Positions 16,147-23,822 of a DNA stretch of 42,901 bases are shown in pieces. The number at the start of each line of letters is the position of its first letter. The stretch's first letter is position 1. The position numbers and the translations under genes were made by a program. The DNA comes from Rhodanobacteraceae bacterium (GTDB lineage: Bacteria; Pseudomonadota; Gammaproteobacteria; Xanthomonadales; Rhodanobacteraceae). The notes beneath the pieces were generated by a model. It made no database searches. It saw only the letters and a program-made list of their open reading frames with translations, and had not been told where the DNA came from. The stretch spans positions 1 through 42,901 of the forward strand of contig JAEUPP010000072.1 of NCBI GenBank assembly GCA_016790075.1, read 5' to 3'.

Positions 16147-16174
16147 GCGTGTCCGATCGGCGAATCGGACACGC
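16147..16174. repeat. Perfect 11-bp inverted repeat in the divergent control region
   Basis: GCGTGTCCGAT (16147-16157) and ATCGGACACGC (16164-16174) are exact complements with a 6-nt spacer. The repeat lies between the two operator-like sites, close to the glucosidase side. Both flanking genes start away from it, so a terminator role is unlikely; a second regulator site or an RNA hairpin in the glucosidase leader is possible. Confidence 0.5.
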
Positions 16175-16306
16175 AAGCCGAGAACCCTGGTGCAGTGCGA
16201 CAAGCGCCACACGCACCGCAAATCGGGGTAGGCGTAAACGCCGTGTTGCGAATGCACATGTCGCCTGCCGCACGAGACGCCGCGTTTGTCACGGAACGGC
16301 GCGCAA

Positions 16307-16320
16307 TGAATACGTATGCA
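16307..16320 (+). promoter_or_regulatory. Operator-like site upstream of the TonB receptor gene
   Basis: TGAATACGTATGCA is palindromic except at one mirrored pair, with centre ATACGTAT, as expected for a LacI-family operator. It lies 90 bp before the receptor ATG, almost the same distance as its inverted partner has from the glucosidase ATG. A TTGTCA at 16286-16291 could be a -35 box, which would place the site over the -10 region. Confidence 0.6.
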
Positions 16321-16409
16321 ATAACGTGGGCGCGGCGCAGTCGCCGCCGTACGATCCGCCGCCATTGTCGTGACATGTGCGGCGCTGCGACGCCGATCCG
16401 GGAGGGGAG

Positions 16410-19151
16410 ATGCGCTTGAACAAGAACCTGTTGACCGTCGCCATGCTGGCTGCACTGCAGAGTGCCGCGGCCTTCGCGGCCGCCGATGCGGAAGCGGAAG
16501 CTGCTGATGCAGCGGCGCCCGCCGACGCCGACGTGCTCGAAAGCGTGAACGTGACGGCGAATCGCCGCGTACAAAGCATTCAGGAATACGCCGGCACGAT
16601 CCAGAGTTTCAGCGGCGAATTGGTCGAGAAGCTCGGCATCAATACGGACTTCACCAATCTGCAGGCGGTAGTGCCCGGATTGCAGATCACGCGCCAGGAA
16701 GGCAAGTACGAGATCTTCCTGCGCGGCATCGGCGCGGCCGATTCGGACTTTTCGTCCGATCCTTCGGTCGCGACCTACTATAACGGCGTGTACCTGCCGC
16801 GCCCGCGCTCGATTGGACCCATGTTCTTCGACGTTGAACGCATCGAAGTGAACAAGGGGCCGCAGGGTACAGTGCGCGGACGCAATGCGACCGGCGGCGC
16901 GATCAACATTATTCCGAACCAGCCCGAGCTCGGTACATTCAACGGCAGCATCAAGATTGGATTTGGCGACTACGACGCGCGCACCCAGGAGGGCGTGGTC
17001 AATATTCCGCTCGGTGAGTCGGTCGCGCTGCGTGCCGCGCTGTTCGCCGAACAGCACGATTCCTATTACCGCAATGCCTATCCCGCCAGCTTCGAGCCGC
17101 CCGGTGCGGTCGACAACCAGGCCGCGCGCGTTTCGCTGTTGTGGCAGCCGAACGAGCAGTTCAGTGCCAACGTGATGATCGACCGTGTTGCCGAAGAAGG
17201 CAGCGGTGACCCCGGCGTTTTCGCGAACCGTGCGCTTGCTGCGGGCTATGACATAGACGACATTGCTGATCCCTATACGCAGTATTTCCGCACTCAGGGC
17301 CAGACCGACAACGACATCAAAGGCATCGCCGCCACGCTGACTTACGAATTCGGCGCGTTCGCGCTGGAGTACAACGGCGCCTATCGCGAATACGATTTCT
17401 ACAACCGCAATGCATCGCGCGAATGGCAGCTCGGTTTCGCCTATCCGGGCAGCGCCGTGGAGGCGTATCACAATCCGCAGCGCCTGAGCTGGAACGACAC
17501 CTTCTTCCAGGCCGAAAAATCCAGCTCAACGATCAACGAACTGCGTTTCTACGGCGAGAACGATCACCTGATCTGGTCGGCCGGCGGCTTTTTCTTCGGC
17601 GAGCAATACGACTATCTGTCCTGGGACGTCGGCAACGGCTATTTCGGTGATTGCGACTGGTGGCAGCCCGGCACGATCTGCGGCTGGCAGGATGGCCTCG
17701 GCGGTGAGAACCGGGGCGACGATTCGCGCGTGCGCTCCAATGCGGCTTATGCGGATTTCACCTTCAAACTCAGCGACGCGTTCCGCGTGATCGGCGGCCT
17801 ACGCTACACCGACGACAAGAAGACCGCGCGCGAATCGAACATGAAGTACCAGTTCGTGATTCCCGAGGCACTGTTCGCCGATTTCGGCCTCGACGTGAAC
17901 ACGCTGACGAATCCGTACACGACTGGCCTCATTCTCGGCTCCAGCGGCTTCGTGCTGCAAAGTCCCGGCGGCCGCACCCTGCACGATCCGCGCATCTGCA
18001 GCGGCTTCGATCCGGCGACGATCACCTGCAACGGCGGCAGCAACAACTCGGTGGACTATTTCATCGACGGCATACAGAGCTTCGGTTTCCAGGACAACTG
18101 GGACGAGTTCTTGCGCCGCTATCGCAACCAGATCGACGTCATTATCCGCTCAGACTTCCCCGGAGGCCGCAGCACCAACGTCTACAAGGACGACTTCGTC
18201 GATTGGCGCGCGGGCATCGAATACGATCTTGCCGACCGCTCGATGTTGTATGCGACCGTCTCCACGGGCACGCGCTCGGGTGGCATCAACCGGCCGCTGG
18301 TACTGAGCAACGGCAGCGTGCTAGCGCGCAGCTGGAAGCCGGAGGAGCTCACTTCGTACGAGGTCGGCATCAAGAGCGATCTGCGCTGGGGTGATCTGCC
18401 GCTGCGTCTCAACGGCGCGCTGTTCTACTACGACTATCAGAACAAGGTCGTGCAGAACCTCATCGCCGTGCCCGCGCCGACGCCGACGAATCCGGCCGCG
18501 ACTGTGCTGCAGGTATTCAGCGACAACGCGGCGAATGCCGAAGTCATGGGTCTGGAACTCGAAGCGGGCCTGCACTGGCGCAACGGTTTCGACGTTAGCC
18601 TCAACTACAACTATGTCGACGCGACGTTCTCGAACTCGTTCATTCTCGACACACGCGGCAACAACCTGGTCGTTCCGATCGGCGGCAATCGTCTGCCGAA
18701 TACCTCCAAGCACAACCTCAATCTGCAGCTGAGTCAGACCGTCGATCTCGACTGGGGCGCCGTACGCGCGTTCGACTGGACCGTGAACATGCTGTACCGC
18801 TCGGACTTCTTCCTGACCGCGTTCAACAACCGCGGCTTTGGCCGCGATGCAAACGGTAATGTGGTGGAGATTCCGCTGGCGCAGATGGTCGTCAACAACG
18901 GGTCGAATCCGGCGCAGGTCGGCCCGGCTGCCAACGGCCTCGCGCTGCAGGATACGGTCGATGCGTTCACGATCTTCAACGTGTCGGCCGGACTCACATT
19001 GGGATCGGAGGACCAGTACCGCCTTTCCGCCTACGTCTCCAACCTGACCGACAAGGCGTTCTCGGGCAAGGGCTTCATCAACGACGCGGTGAATCTGCGC
19101 TATCTGAACAACCCGCGCACCTACGGGATACAGTTTGCGGCGAAGTTCTAG
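16410..19151 (+). CDS. TonB-dependent outer-membrane receptor, probably for maltooligosaccharides
   Basis: The 913-residue protein has a signal peptide (RLNKNLLTVAMLAALQSAAAFA) and a short acidic Ala-rich stretch. A TonB-box-like segment (ESVNVTANRRVQSIQ) leads into the plug domain (TNLQAVVPGLQI, VATYYNGVYLPRPRS, VERIEVNKGPQGTVRGRNATGGAINI) and a long 22-strand-type barrel ending in the aromatic terminal signal (YGIQFAAKF). It would import a substrate across the outer membrane using TonB energy. The maltooligosaccharide assignment rests on context: MFS permease and GH13 amylase directly downstream, GH13 glucosidase divergent. ATG 16410 is chosen for the signal peptide; a purine-rich GGAGGGGAG lies immediately before it. 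Confidence 0.9.
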   Translation: MRLNKNLLTVAMLAALQSAAAFAAADAEAEAADAAAPADADVLESVNVTANRRVQSIQEYAGTIQSFSGELVEKLGINTDFTNLQAVVPGLQITRQEGKYEIFLRGIGAADSDFSSDPSVATYYNGVYLPRPRSIGPMFFDVERIEVNKGPQGTVRGRNATGGAINIIPNQPELGTFNGSIKIGFGDYDARTQEGVVNIPLGESVALRAALFAEQHDSYYRNAYPASFEPPGAVDNQAARVSLLWQPNEQFSANVMIDRVAEEGSGDPGVFANRALAAGYDIDDIADPYTQYFRTQGQTDNDIKGIAATLTYEFGAFALEYNGAYREYDFYNRNASREWQLGFAYPGSAVEAYHNPQRLSWNDTFFQAEKSSSTINELRFYGENDHLIWSAGGFFFGEQYDYLSWDVGNGYFGDCDWWQPGTICGWQDGLGGENRGDDSRVRSNAAYADFTFKLSDAFRVIGGLRYTDDKKTARESNMKYQFVIPEALFADFGLDVNTLTNPYTTGLILGSSGFVLQSPGGRTLHDPRICSGFDPATITCNGGSNNSVDYFIDGIQSFGFQDNWDEFLRRYRNQIDVIIRSDFPGGRSTNVYKDDFVDWRAGIEYDLADRSMLYATVSTGTRSGGINRPLVLSNGSVLARSWKPEELTSYEVGIKSDLRWGDLPLRLNGALFYYDYQNKVVQNLIAVPAPTPTNPAATVLQVFSDNAANAEVMGLELEAGLHWRNGFDVSLNYNYVDATFSNSFILDTRGNNLVVPIGGNRLPNTSKHNLNLQLSQTVDLDWGAVRAFDWTVNMLYRSDFFLTAFNNRGFGRDANGNVVEIPLAQMVVNNGSNPAQVGPAANGLALQDTVDAFTIFNVSAGLTLGSEDQYRLSAYVSNLTDKAFSGKGFINDAVNLRYLNNPRTYGIQFAAKF

Positions 19152-20678
19152 ATGAGTTCACTGCATGATCGTCCGGATATGACAGCGCAATCCTTGACTT
19201 CCCTAGAACGGCCGCCACTGTCGTTCTGGCAGATCTGGAACCTCTGTTTCGGATTCCTCGGCATCCAGTTCGGCTTCGCGCTGCAGAACGCGAACGTGAG
19301 CCGGATCTTCCAGACACTGGGAGCGCCGCTGGATGACGTGCCGCTGCTCTGGATCGCCGCACCGCTGACCGGATTGATCGTGCAGCCCATCGTCGGCTAC
19401 CTGTCGGATCGTACCTGGACACGGCTCGGCCGGCGGCGGCCGTACTTCCTCGTCGGCGCGATAGCCGCATCACTGGCGCTGTTCGCAATGCCGCACTCAC
19501 CGACGCTGTGGATCGCGGCCGGGCTGCTCTGGGTGCTCGATGCGTCGATCAATACGGCGATGGAGCCGTTTCGCGCCTTCGTCGGCGATCAGCTGCCGAG
19601 TGCGCAGCGCGCACGCGGGTATGCGCTGCAGAGTTTTTTCATCGGCCTCGGTGCAGTCGTCGCCAGCGCGTTGCCCTGGCTGCTCACGCGCGCCGGCGTG
19701 GCCAACACGGCGGCCGCTGGTGTCGTGCCGGACGCGGTGCGCTACGCGTTCTACCTGGGCGGCATGGTGCTGTTGCTCGCGGTAGGCTGGACGGTGCTGC
19801 GTACGCGGGAGCGGCCGCTGGCCGAACTGATCGCAACCGACACAGCACCGCCGCAGGCCGTAGCGCCACGAGCGCCCGCGCAACGGCGCCGCAACGGCGC
19901 ACTGGCTCTCAGCGTAGGGCTGGCCGGTGGTGGGCTCGTGCTGTATTACACGCTCGACCGGCAATTGCTGTTGCTCTTCGGCGGACTGGGTCTCTACGGC
20001 GCGGCTCAGTTGGCGTTTGCCGGGCGGCACGGCAGCGGCATGCTTGCACAGATACTGGCGGACCTCGACGGCATGCCGTCCGCGATGCGCCGGCTGGCTC
20101 TAGTGCAGTTCTTCTCCTGGTTCGCATTGTTCGCAATGTGGATTTACACGACTCCGGCGGTCGCGCGGCATCATTTCGGAGCGAGTGATGCCCAGTCGGC
20201 CGCTTACAACAGCGGCGCGGATTGGGTCGGCGTCCTGTTCGCGGCCTACAATGGATTCGCAATGCTCGCCGCGTTCGTGATTGCGCCGCTCGCCGCTCGC
20301 TACGGTGCGCGGCCGACGCACATGGTCAACCTCGCGCTCGGTGCGGCTGGACTCGCGGGAATCGGGTTCGTGCACGACCCGAACGGACTCCTGCTCTGCA
20401 TGATCGGCATCGGCTTCGCCTGGGCTTCGATCCTGTCGCTGCCCTATGCCTTGCTCGCCAACAGCCTGCCGGCGCAGAAGATGGGCGTATACATGGGTAT
20501 CTTCAATATCTTCATCGTGCTGCCGCAGCTCGTCGCCGCAACCGTGCTAGGGTTTTTGCTCAAGACCTTCTTCGCTGCCGACCCGCTGCAGGCGCTGTAT
20601 CTTGGTGCGGTGAGCCTGTTACTCGCGGCGGCCTGCATGCTGCGCGTGCAGGCCGCGCCTGTCGCGGTGGCAGCATGA
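19152..20678 (+). CDS. MFS sugar transporter, maltose/maltooligosaccharide type
   Basis: The 508-residue inner-membrane protein has about 12 hydrophobic segments. It shows features of the glycoside-pentoside/sucrose-maltose-like MFS permeases: FWQIWNLCFGFLGIQFGFALQNANVSRIFQTLGA at the start, PLTGLIVQPIVGYLSDRTWTRLGRRRPYFLVGA as the loop 2-3 motif, and MEPFRAFVGDQLP. It starts with no gap after the receptor stop codon, and its last codons overlap the next gene by 4 nt (ATGA), so receptor, permease and amylase form one operon. Transport of maltose or short maltodextrins from periplasm to cytoplasm is inferred from this context. Confidence 0.9.
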   Translation: MSSLHDRPDMTAQSLTSLERPPLSFWQIWNLCFGFLGIQFGFALQNANVSRIFQTLGAPLDDVPLLWIAAPLTGLIVQPIVGYLSDRTWTRLGRRRPYFLVGAIAASLALFAMPHSPTLWIAAGLLWVLDASINTAMEPFRAFVGDQLPSAQRARGYALQSFFIGLGAVVASALPWLLTRAGVANTAAAGVVPDAVRYAFYLGGMVLLLAVGWTVLRTRERPLAELIATDTAPPQAVAPRAPAQRRRNGALALSVGLAGGGLVLYYTLDRQLLLLFGGLGLYGAAQLAFAGRHGSGMLAQILADLDGMPSAMRRLALVQFFSWFALFAMWIYTTPAVARHHFGASDAQSAAYNSGADWVGVLFAAYNGFAMLAAFVIAPLAARYGARPTHMVNLALGAAGLAGIGFVHDPNGLLLCMIGIGFAWASILSLPYALLANSLPAQKMGVYMGIFNIFIVLPQLVAATVLGFLLKTFFAADPLQALYLGAVSLLLAAACMLRVQAAPVAVAA

Positions 20679-22399
20679 ACGCGCGGCTGCAGCCGCTGCG
20701 GTCGTGTGTGGTCGCTGCATTGCTCGCGCCCGCGCTGCTGTCGACGGCTGGCTGTGCGCTGCGCGATCATGGAGTACGGGACGCCGCGCGCGAGTACTAC
20801 GGTACGGCACTGCCGTTCGCTTCCGAGGCGGTGTACTTCGTGGTGACCGACCGCTTCGTCAACGGCGACCACGGCAACGACCAGCGCGATCAGGCGGCGG
20901 GGCCATGGCAAACGTTCGACCGGCCCCTCCCGGGGCCAGACGGCGACAGCGACAACATTGGTTACCTCGGCGGCGACCTGCGCGGAGTGCTCGACAACGC
21001 CGACTATGTGCGCGACCTCGGTTTCTCGGCGGTCTGGATCACGCCTATCGTCGACAATCCCGATGCGGCCTTCAGCGGCGGCGACGCACCGAGCTGGGGC
21101 AGTATGTGGACTGATCGCGGCAAGACGGGCTATCACGGCTACTGGGGCGTGAACTTCTATCGCGCCGACGAGCATCTTGTGAGCCGCGATCTGGACTTCG
21201 CGGCGTTCACTCGCGGCATGCGGGCGCGCGGCCTCAAGGTCGTGCTCGACATCGTGGCCAACCACGGCTCGCCCGCGTTCGGCATGGAGCCACGGCTGCC
21301 CGGTTTCGGCCAGGTCTTCGCCGCCGACGGAAGCCTGCTCGCTGATCACCAGAACCTTGCGCCGGCACAGCTCGATCCGCAGCGCGTGCCGCTGCATCGT
21401 TTCTACAAGCGCGAGAGTGAACTCGCGCAACTGTCGAACTTCGACGACGCCTCGCCGGAAGTACTCGACTATCTGACCGGTGCCTACCTGCAGTGGATTG
21501 CGCAGGGTGCCGATGCGTTTCGCATCGACACGGTGAGCCTGATGCCGCCCGCGTTCTGGCAGCGTTTCGCCGATCGCATCCGGGCGAAACACCCGGGCTT
21601 CTTCCTGTTCGGTGAGGCGTTCAGCTACGACGCGGCCGCCGTCGCGCAGTACACGTGGCCCGGCGGTGGCGAGATGTCGGTGCTCGATTTCCCGCTCAAG
21701 CAAGCGATTGCGGCGCTGTTTCAGAACCCAGGTGGCGACTACGCCAGCGTGCTGCCGGCGCTGCATCTGCAGGATGGGCTCTATAGCAATCCGTACGAAC
21801 TCATGACGTTCTACGACAACCATGACATGGCGCGCCTCGACGCCAGCGACGCCGGCTTTATCGACGCGCACAATTTCCTGTTCACTGCACGCGGTATACC
21901 GGTCATCTACTACGGCTCTGAAACCGGCTTCATGCGTGGCCGCGGAGAACATGCGGGCAATCGCAACTACTTCGGCCAGGCGCGCGTTGATGCGGCCAAG
22001 CACTCAGTGATCCACGCCAACCTGCGCCGTATCGCGCAGGTGCGTGCGCGCTCGGCGGCGCTGCAGCGTGGTTTGCAGGTCAATCTCGAGTTTTCGGGTG
22101 ACCGTGCCGTGTTCTATCGCGTATTCCAGCGCGGCGATGCGGCGCAGACCGCACTCGTGCTGCTGAACAAGGGCGACATGCCACAGAGCTTCCGTGTTGA
22201 ACGCTGGCTGCAGCCGGGACGCTGGCGCTCCGCGCTAGACCCACGCGTGCAGACCATTGCAGCGGAGACTGCGCTTGTGACCGAGGTGCCCGCGCACGGC
22301 GTCGAGGTCTGGCTGCTCGATGCGCCGGTCACGCAGCCGGAGCTGCGTGCGGAGCTGGATCGTCTGCGTCTGGCGCTGCTCCACACGAACGGCGGATGA
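20675..22399 (+). CDS. GH13 alpha-amylase/cyclomaltodextrinase-like lipoprotein
   Basis: The 574-residue protein begins with a lipoprotein signal (VVAALLAPALLSTAGC, lipid-modified Cys27), so it is anchored in a membrane facing the periplasm or surface. GH13 motifs: VYFVVTDRFVNGD, region I LKVVLDIVANHGS, nucleophile Asp285 (DAFRIDTVSL), acid/base Glu314 (FLFGEAF), Asp384 (FYDNHDMAR). The combination resembles amylases that cut starch or cyclodextrin into maltooligosaccharides. It shares the ATGA overlap with the permease gene. Its last 71 nt overlap the 3' end of the convergent LacI gene, which is unusual. It would supply substrate for the receptor or permease of the same operon. Confidence 0.9.
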   Translation: MNARLQPLRSCVVAALLAPALLSTAGCALRDHGVRDAAREYYGTALPFASEAVYFVVTDRFVNGDHGNDQRDQAAGPWQTFDRPLPGPDGDSDNIGYLGGDLRGVLDNADYVRDLGFSAVWITPIVDNPDAAFSGGDAPSWGSMWTDRGKTGYHGYWGVNFYRADEHLVSRDLDFAAFTRGMRARGLKVVLDIVANHGSPAFGMEPRLPGFGQVFAADGSLLADHQNLAPAQLDPQRVPLHRFYKRESELAQLSNFDDASPEVLDYLTGAYLQWIAQGADAFRIDTVSLMPPAFWQRFADRIRAKHPGFFLFGEAFSYDAAAVAQYTWPGGGEMSVLDFPLKQAIAALFQNPGGDYASVLPALHLQDGLYSNPYELMTFYDNHDMARLDASDAGFIDAHNFLFTARGIPVIYYGSETGFMRGRGEHAGNRNYFGQARVDAAKHSVIHANLRRIAQVRARSAALQRGLQVNLEFSGDRAVFYRVFQRGDAAQTALVLLNKGDMPQSFRVERWLQPGRWRSALDPRVQTIAAETALVTEVPAHGVEVWLLDAPVTQPELRAELDRLRLALLHTNGG

Positions 22400-23399
22400 C
22401 GAGCGTCGCCGGCAGCATGCAGCTCGCAGCCGTCTCGCCACGGATCTGCGCGAGCAGGGTGCTGACCAGCAGCTCGCCTGCGCGTTTGGTGTCCTGCAGC
22501 ACCGTGGTCAATGGCGGTGTGGTCAGGCGTGCCATTGGAATGTCATCGAATCCAATCACCGCGACATCGTCGGGCACGCGTCGTCCCGCCTCGGCGAGCG
22601 CACGCAGCGCGCCGATCGCGAGCAAGTCGCTGGCGGCGAACACGGCATCGATGCGCGCATCGCGCGCAAGCAGCTCGCGCATGGCGGTGTAGCCGACGAG
22701 TTCGGTCGAATCCGCTGCGTCGATCTGCAGCCGCTCGTCGACGGCGCAATCGGCGGCCTGCAGTGCAGCGCAATAGCCTGCATAGCGGTCGAAGAATTCC
22801 GGGCAGTGCGGTGATGCGGTGCCGAGGAAGCCGATGCGCCGCCGCCCCTGCGCGAGCAGGTGTGCGCCGGCGGCGGTGCCGCCCTGGCGGTTGTCGCAGC
22901 CGATCGAGACGCCCGGCTGACCGTCGACGACGGCGCCCCAGCGCACGAAGTGCGTGCCCTGCTCGACCAGGCGTTCGAGCCGGCCGCGCGAGACGAGGTA
23001 GTCACCGTAGCCGAGCAGGATCAGTCCGTCGGCTTTGTGGCTGTCCTGATAGTCGGCATGCCAATCGTCGGAGGATTGCTGGAAAGAGACGAGCAGGTCG
23101 TAGCCCTGCCGTGCCGCTGCACGCGTGATCGAGCCGAGCATCGACAGGAAGAATGGATTGATCAGCGAGTCGTCCGATGTCGGGTCCTCGAACAACAGCA
23201 AGGCGAGTGTGGTCGCGCGCTGCCGGCGCAGGCCCGATGCATGCTTGTCGACGGTGTAGTTGAGTTCTTTCGCGATCGCCTGTACGCGGCGGCGGGTCTC
23301 CTCGTTCACGAGCGGGCTGCCGCGCAACGCGCGCGATACCGTCGCCTGCGAGACGCCGGCGCGGTAGGCAATGTCGAACGAGGTCGATCGGGATTTCAT
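22329..23399 (-). CDS. LacI-family transcriptional regulator of the alpha-glucan locus
   Basis: The 356-residue protein has the LacI helix-turn-helix at the N-terminus (FDIAYRAGVSQATVSRALRGSPLVNEETRRRV) with hinge-helix-like LNYTVDKHASGLRRQR. The periplasmic-binding-like sensor domain contains LILLGYG, IGCDNRQGG, RIGFLGTA, DAVFAASDLLAIGALRAL and VIGFDDIPMARL. It normally represses until a sugar or derivative binds. Its place at the end of the sugar operon and the LacI-type operator-like pair at 16119 and 16307 support control of the glucosidase and receptor operons. It is convergent to the amylase gene with a 71-nt coding overlap. The Pro/Ala-rich C-terminal tail (DADDPAPHAAPAA) is encoded in that overlap. 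Confidence 0.92.
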   Translation of the reverse strand: MKSRSTSFDIAYRAGVSQATVSRALRGSPLVNEETRRRVQAIAKELNYTVDKHASGLRRQRATTLALLLFEDPTSDDSLINPFFLSMLGSITRAAARQGYDLLVSFQQSSDDWHADYQDSHKADGLILLGYGDYLVSRGRLERLVEQGTHFVRWGAVVDGQPGVSIGCDNRQGGTAAGAHLLAQGRRRIGFLGTASPHCPEFFDRYAGYCAALQAADCAVDERLQIDAADSTELVGYTAMRELLARDARIDAVFAASDLLAIGALRALAEAGRRVPDDVAVIGFDDIPMARLTTPPLTTVLQDTKRAGELLVSTLLAQIRGETAASCMLPATLVIRRSCGAAPDADDPAPHAAPAA

Positions 23400-23547
23400 C
23401 CGGCGCGATGATCACCGGTGTGGGTCAGAAGCTGCAATGTGTCTTATTGTCCGGACAAATTCGATGCCTTCAAAGTTGGCATAAGCCGTCTGTTTTGGCT
23501 TATTACAACGCTTTCGCGCTGAAATTGATCAAAAATCGCCAAGTTAT

Positions 23548-23576
23548 TTGACACTTCGCGAACGCGGCGCTTAGCG
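23548..23576 (+). promoter_or_regulatory. Possible promoter of the leu/ilv operon
   Basis: TTGACA (23548-23553) is a consensus -35 box. With 17 nt spacing the -10 position reads TTAGCG, a weak match. Transcription from here would start almost at the leader ATG, so the leader would be nearly leaderless. An AT-rich stretch and an ATAAGCC/GGCTTAT inverted repeat (23481-23487 / 23497-23503) lie upstream and could bind an activator. Confidence 0.4.
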
Positions 23577-23585
23577 TCGGTCCCC

Positions 23586-23723
23586 ATGACGCAGCGCACC
23601 AACCACCGCCAGAACGACCGCATCGAGCAGAAGCTCGCTGCGTTCGGCCTGCGCGCGGTAGTCGTGCGAATTTCGCTCGTACTTGTACTCGTACTTCTTA
23701 TTACCACCGGAGGTGCGGGTTAG
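23586..23723 (+). CDS. Leucine-valine-isoleucine leader peptide of the leu/ilv operon
   Basis: The 45-residue ORF is too short for most gene finders. It ends with VVVRISLVLVLVLLITTGGAG and stop. Codons 25-39 (23658-23702) hold 6 Val, 5 Leu and 2 Ile among 15, the exact end products of the downstream operon. It lies 37 nt before an intrinsic terminator and 99 nt before leuA. This is the arrangement of ilvGMEDA- and leuABCD-type attenuation leaders: ribosomes stall at these codons when any of the three charged tRNAs is scarce. The last codons (GGT GCG GGT TAG) are part of the RNA segment that can pair with the terminator's left arm. No Shine-Dalgarno sequence is visible before the ATG. Confidence 0.85.
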   Translation: MTQRTNHRQNDRIEQKLAAFGLRAVVVRISLVLVLVLLITTGGAG

Positions 23724-23796
23724 GGCGCGCGTCGATAGAACACCACGACACGAACACTAGAAACCCCGCACCCGGCAACGAGTGCGGGGTTTTTTG
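23712..23796 (+). terminator. Attenuator: intrinsic terminator with competing antiterminator
   Basis: Terminator: AACCCCGCAC (23762-23771) pairs perfectly with GTGCGGGGTT (23782-23791), a 10-nt loop, then the T-run ends at 23795. Antiterminator: GGTGCGGGTT (23712-23721), at the end of the leader ORF, pairs with AACCCCGCACC (23762-23772) with one bulged C, so the two structures are mutually exclusive. A ribosome that reaches the leader stop covers 23712-23721 and lets the terminator form. A ribosome stalled at the Val/Leu/Ile codons leaves it free and lets leuA be transcribed. Confidence 0.85.
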
Positions 23797-23822
23797 TTGC
23801 CCTGGCCTGCCAAACGCAGACC

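Noticed and set aside
14412-17471. A 1019-codon open frame on the minus strand covering the glucosidase and much of the receptor gene
   Set aside because: Only the part from 16034 down matches a GH13 enzyme. Upstream of that it is intergenic and antisense to the TonB receptor, a result of the high GC content.
23433-23450. A third copy of the LacI operator-like site near the repressor start (TGCAATGTGTCTTATTG)
   Set aside because: Only about 11 of 17 positions agree and the central CG is lost. Autoregulation remains possible but is not supported.
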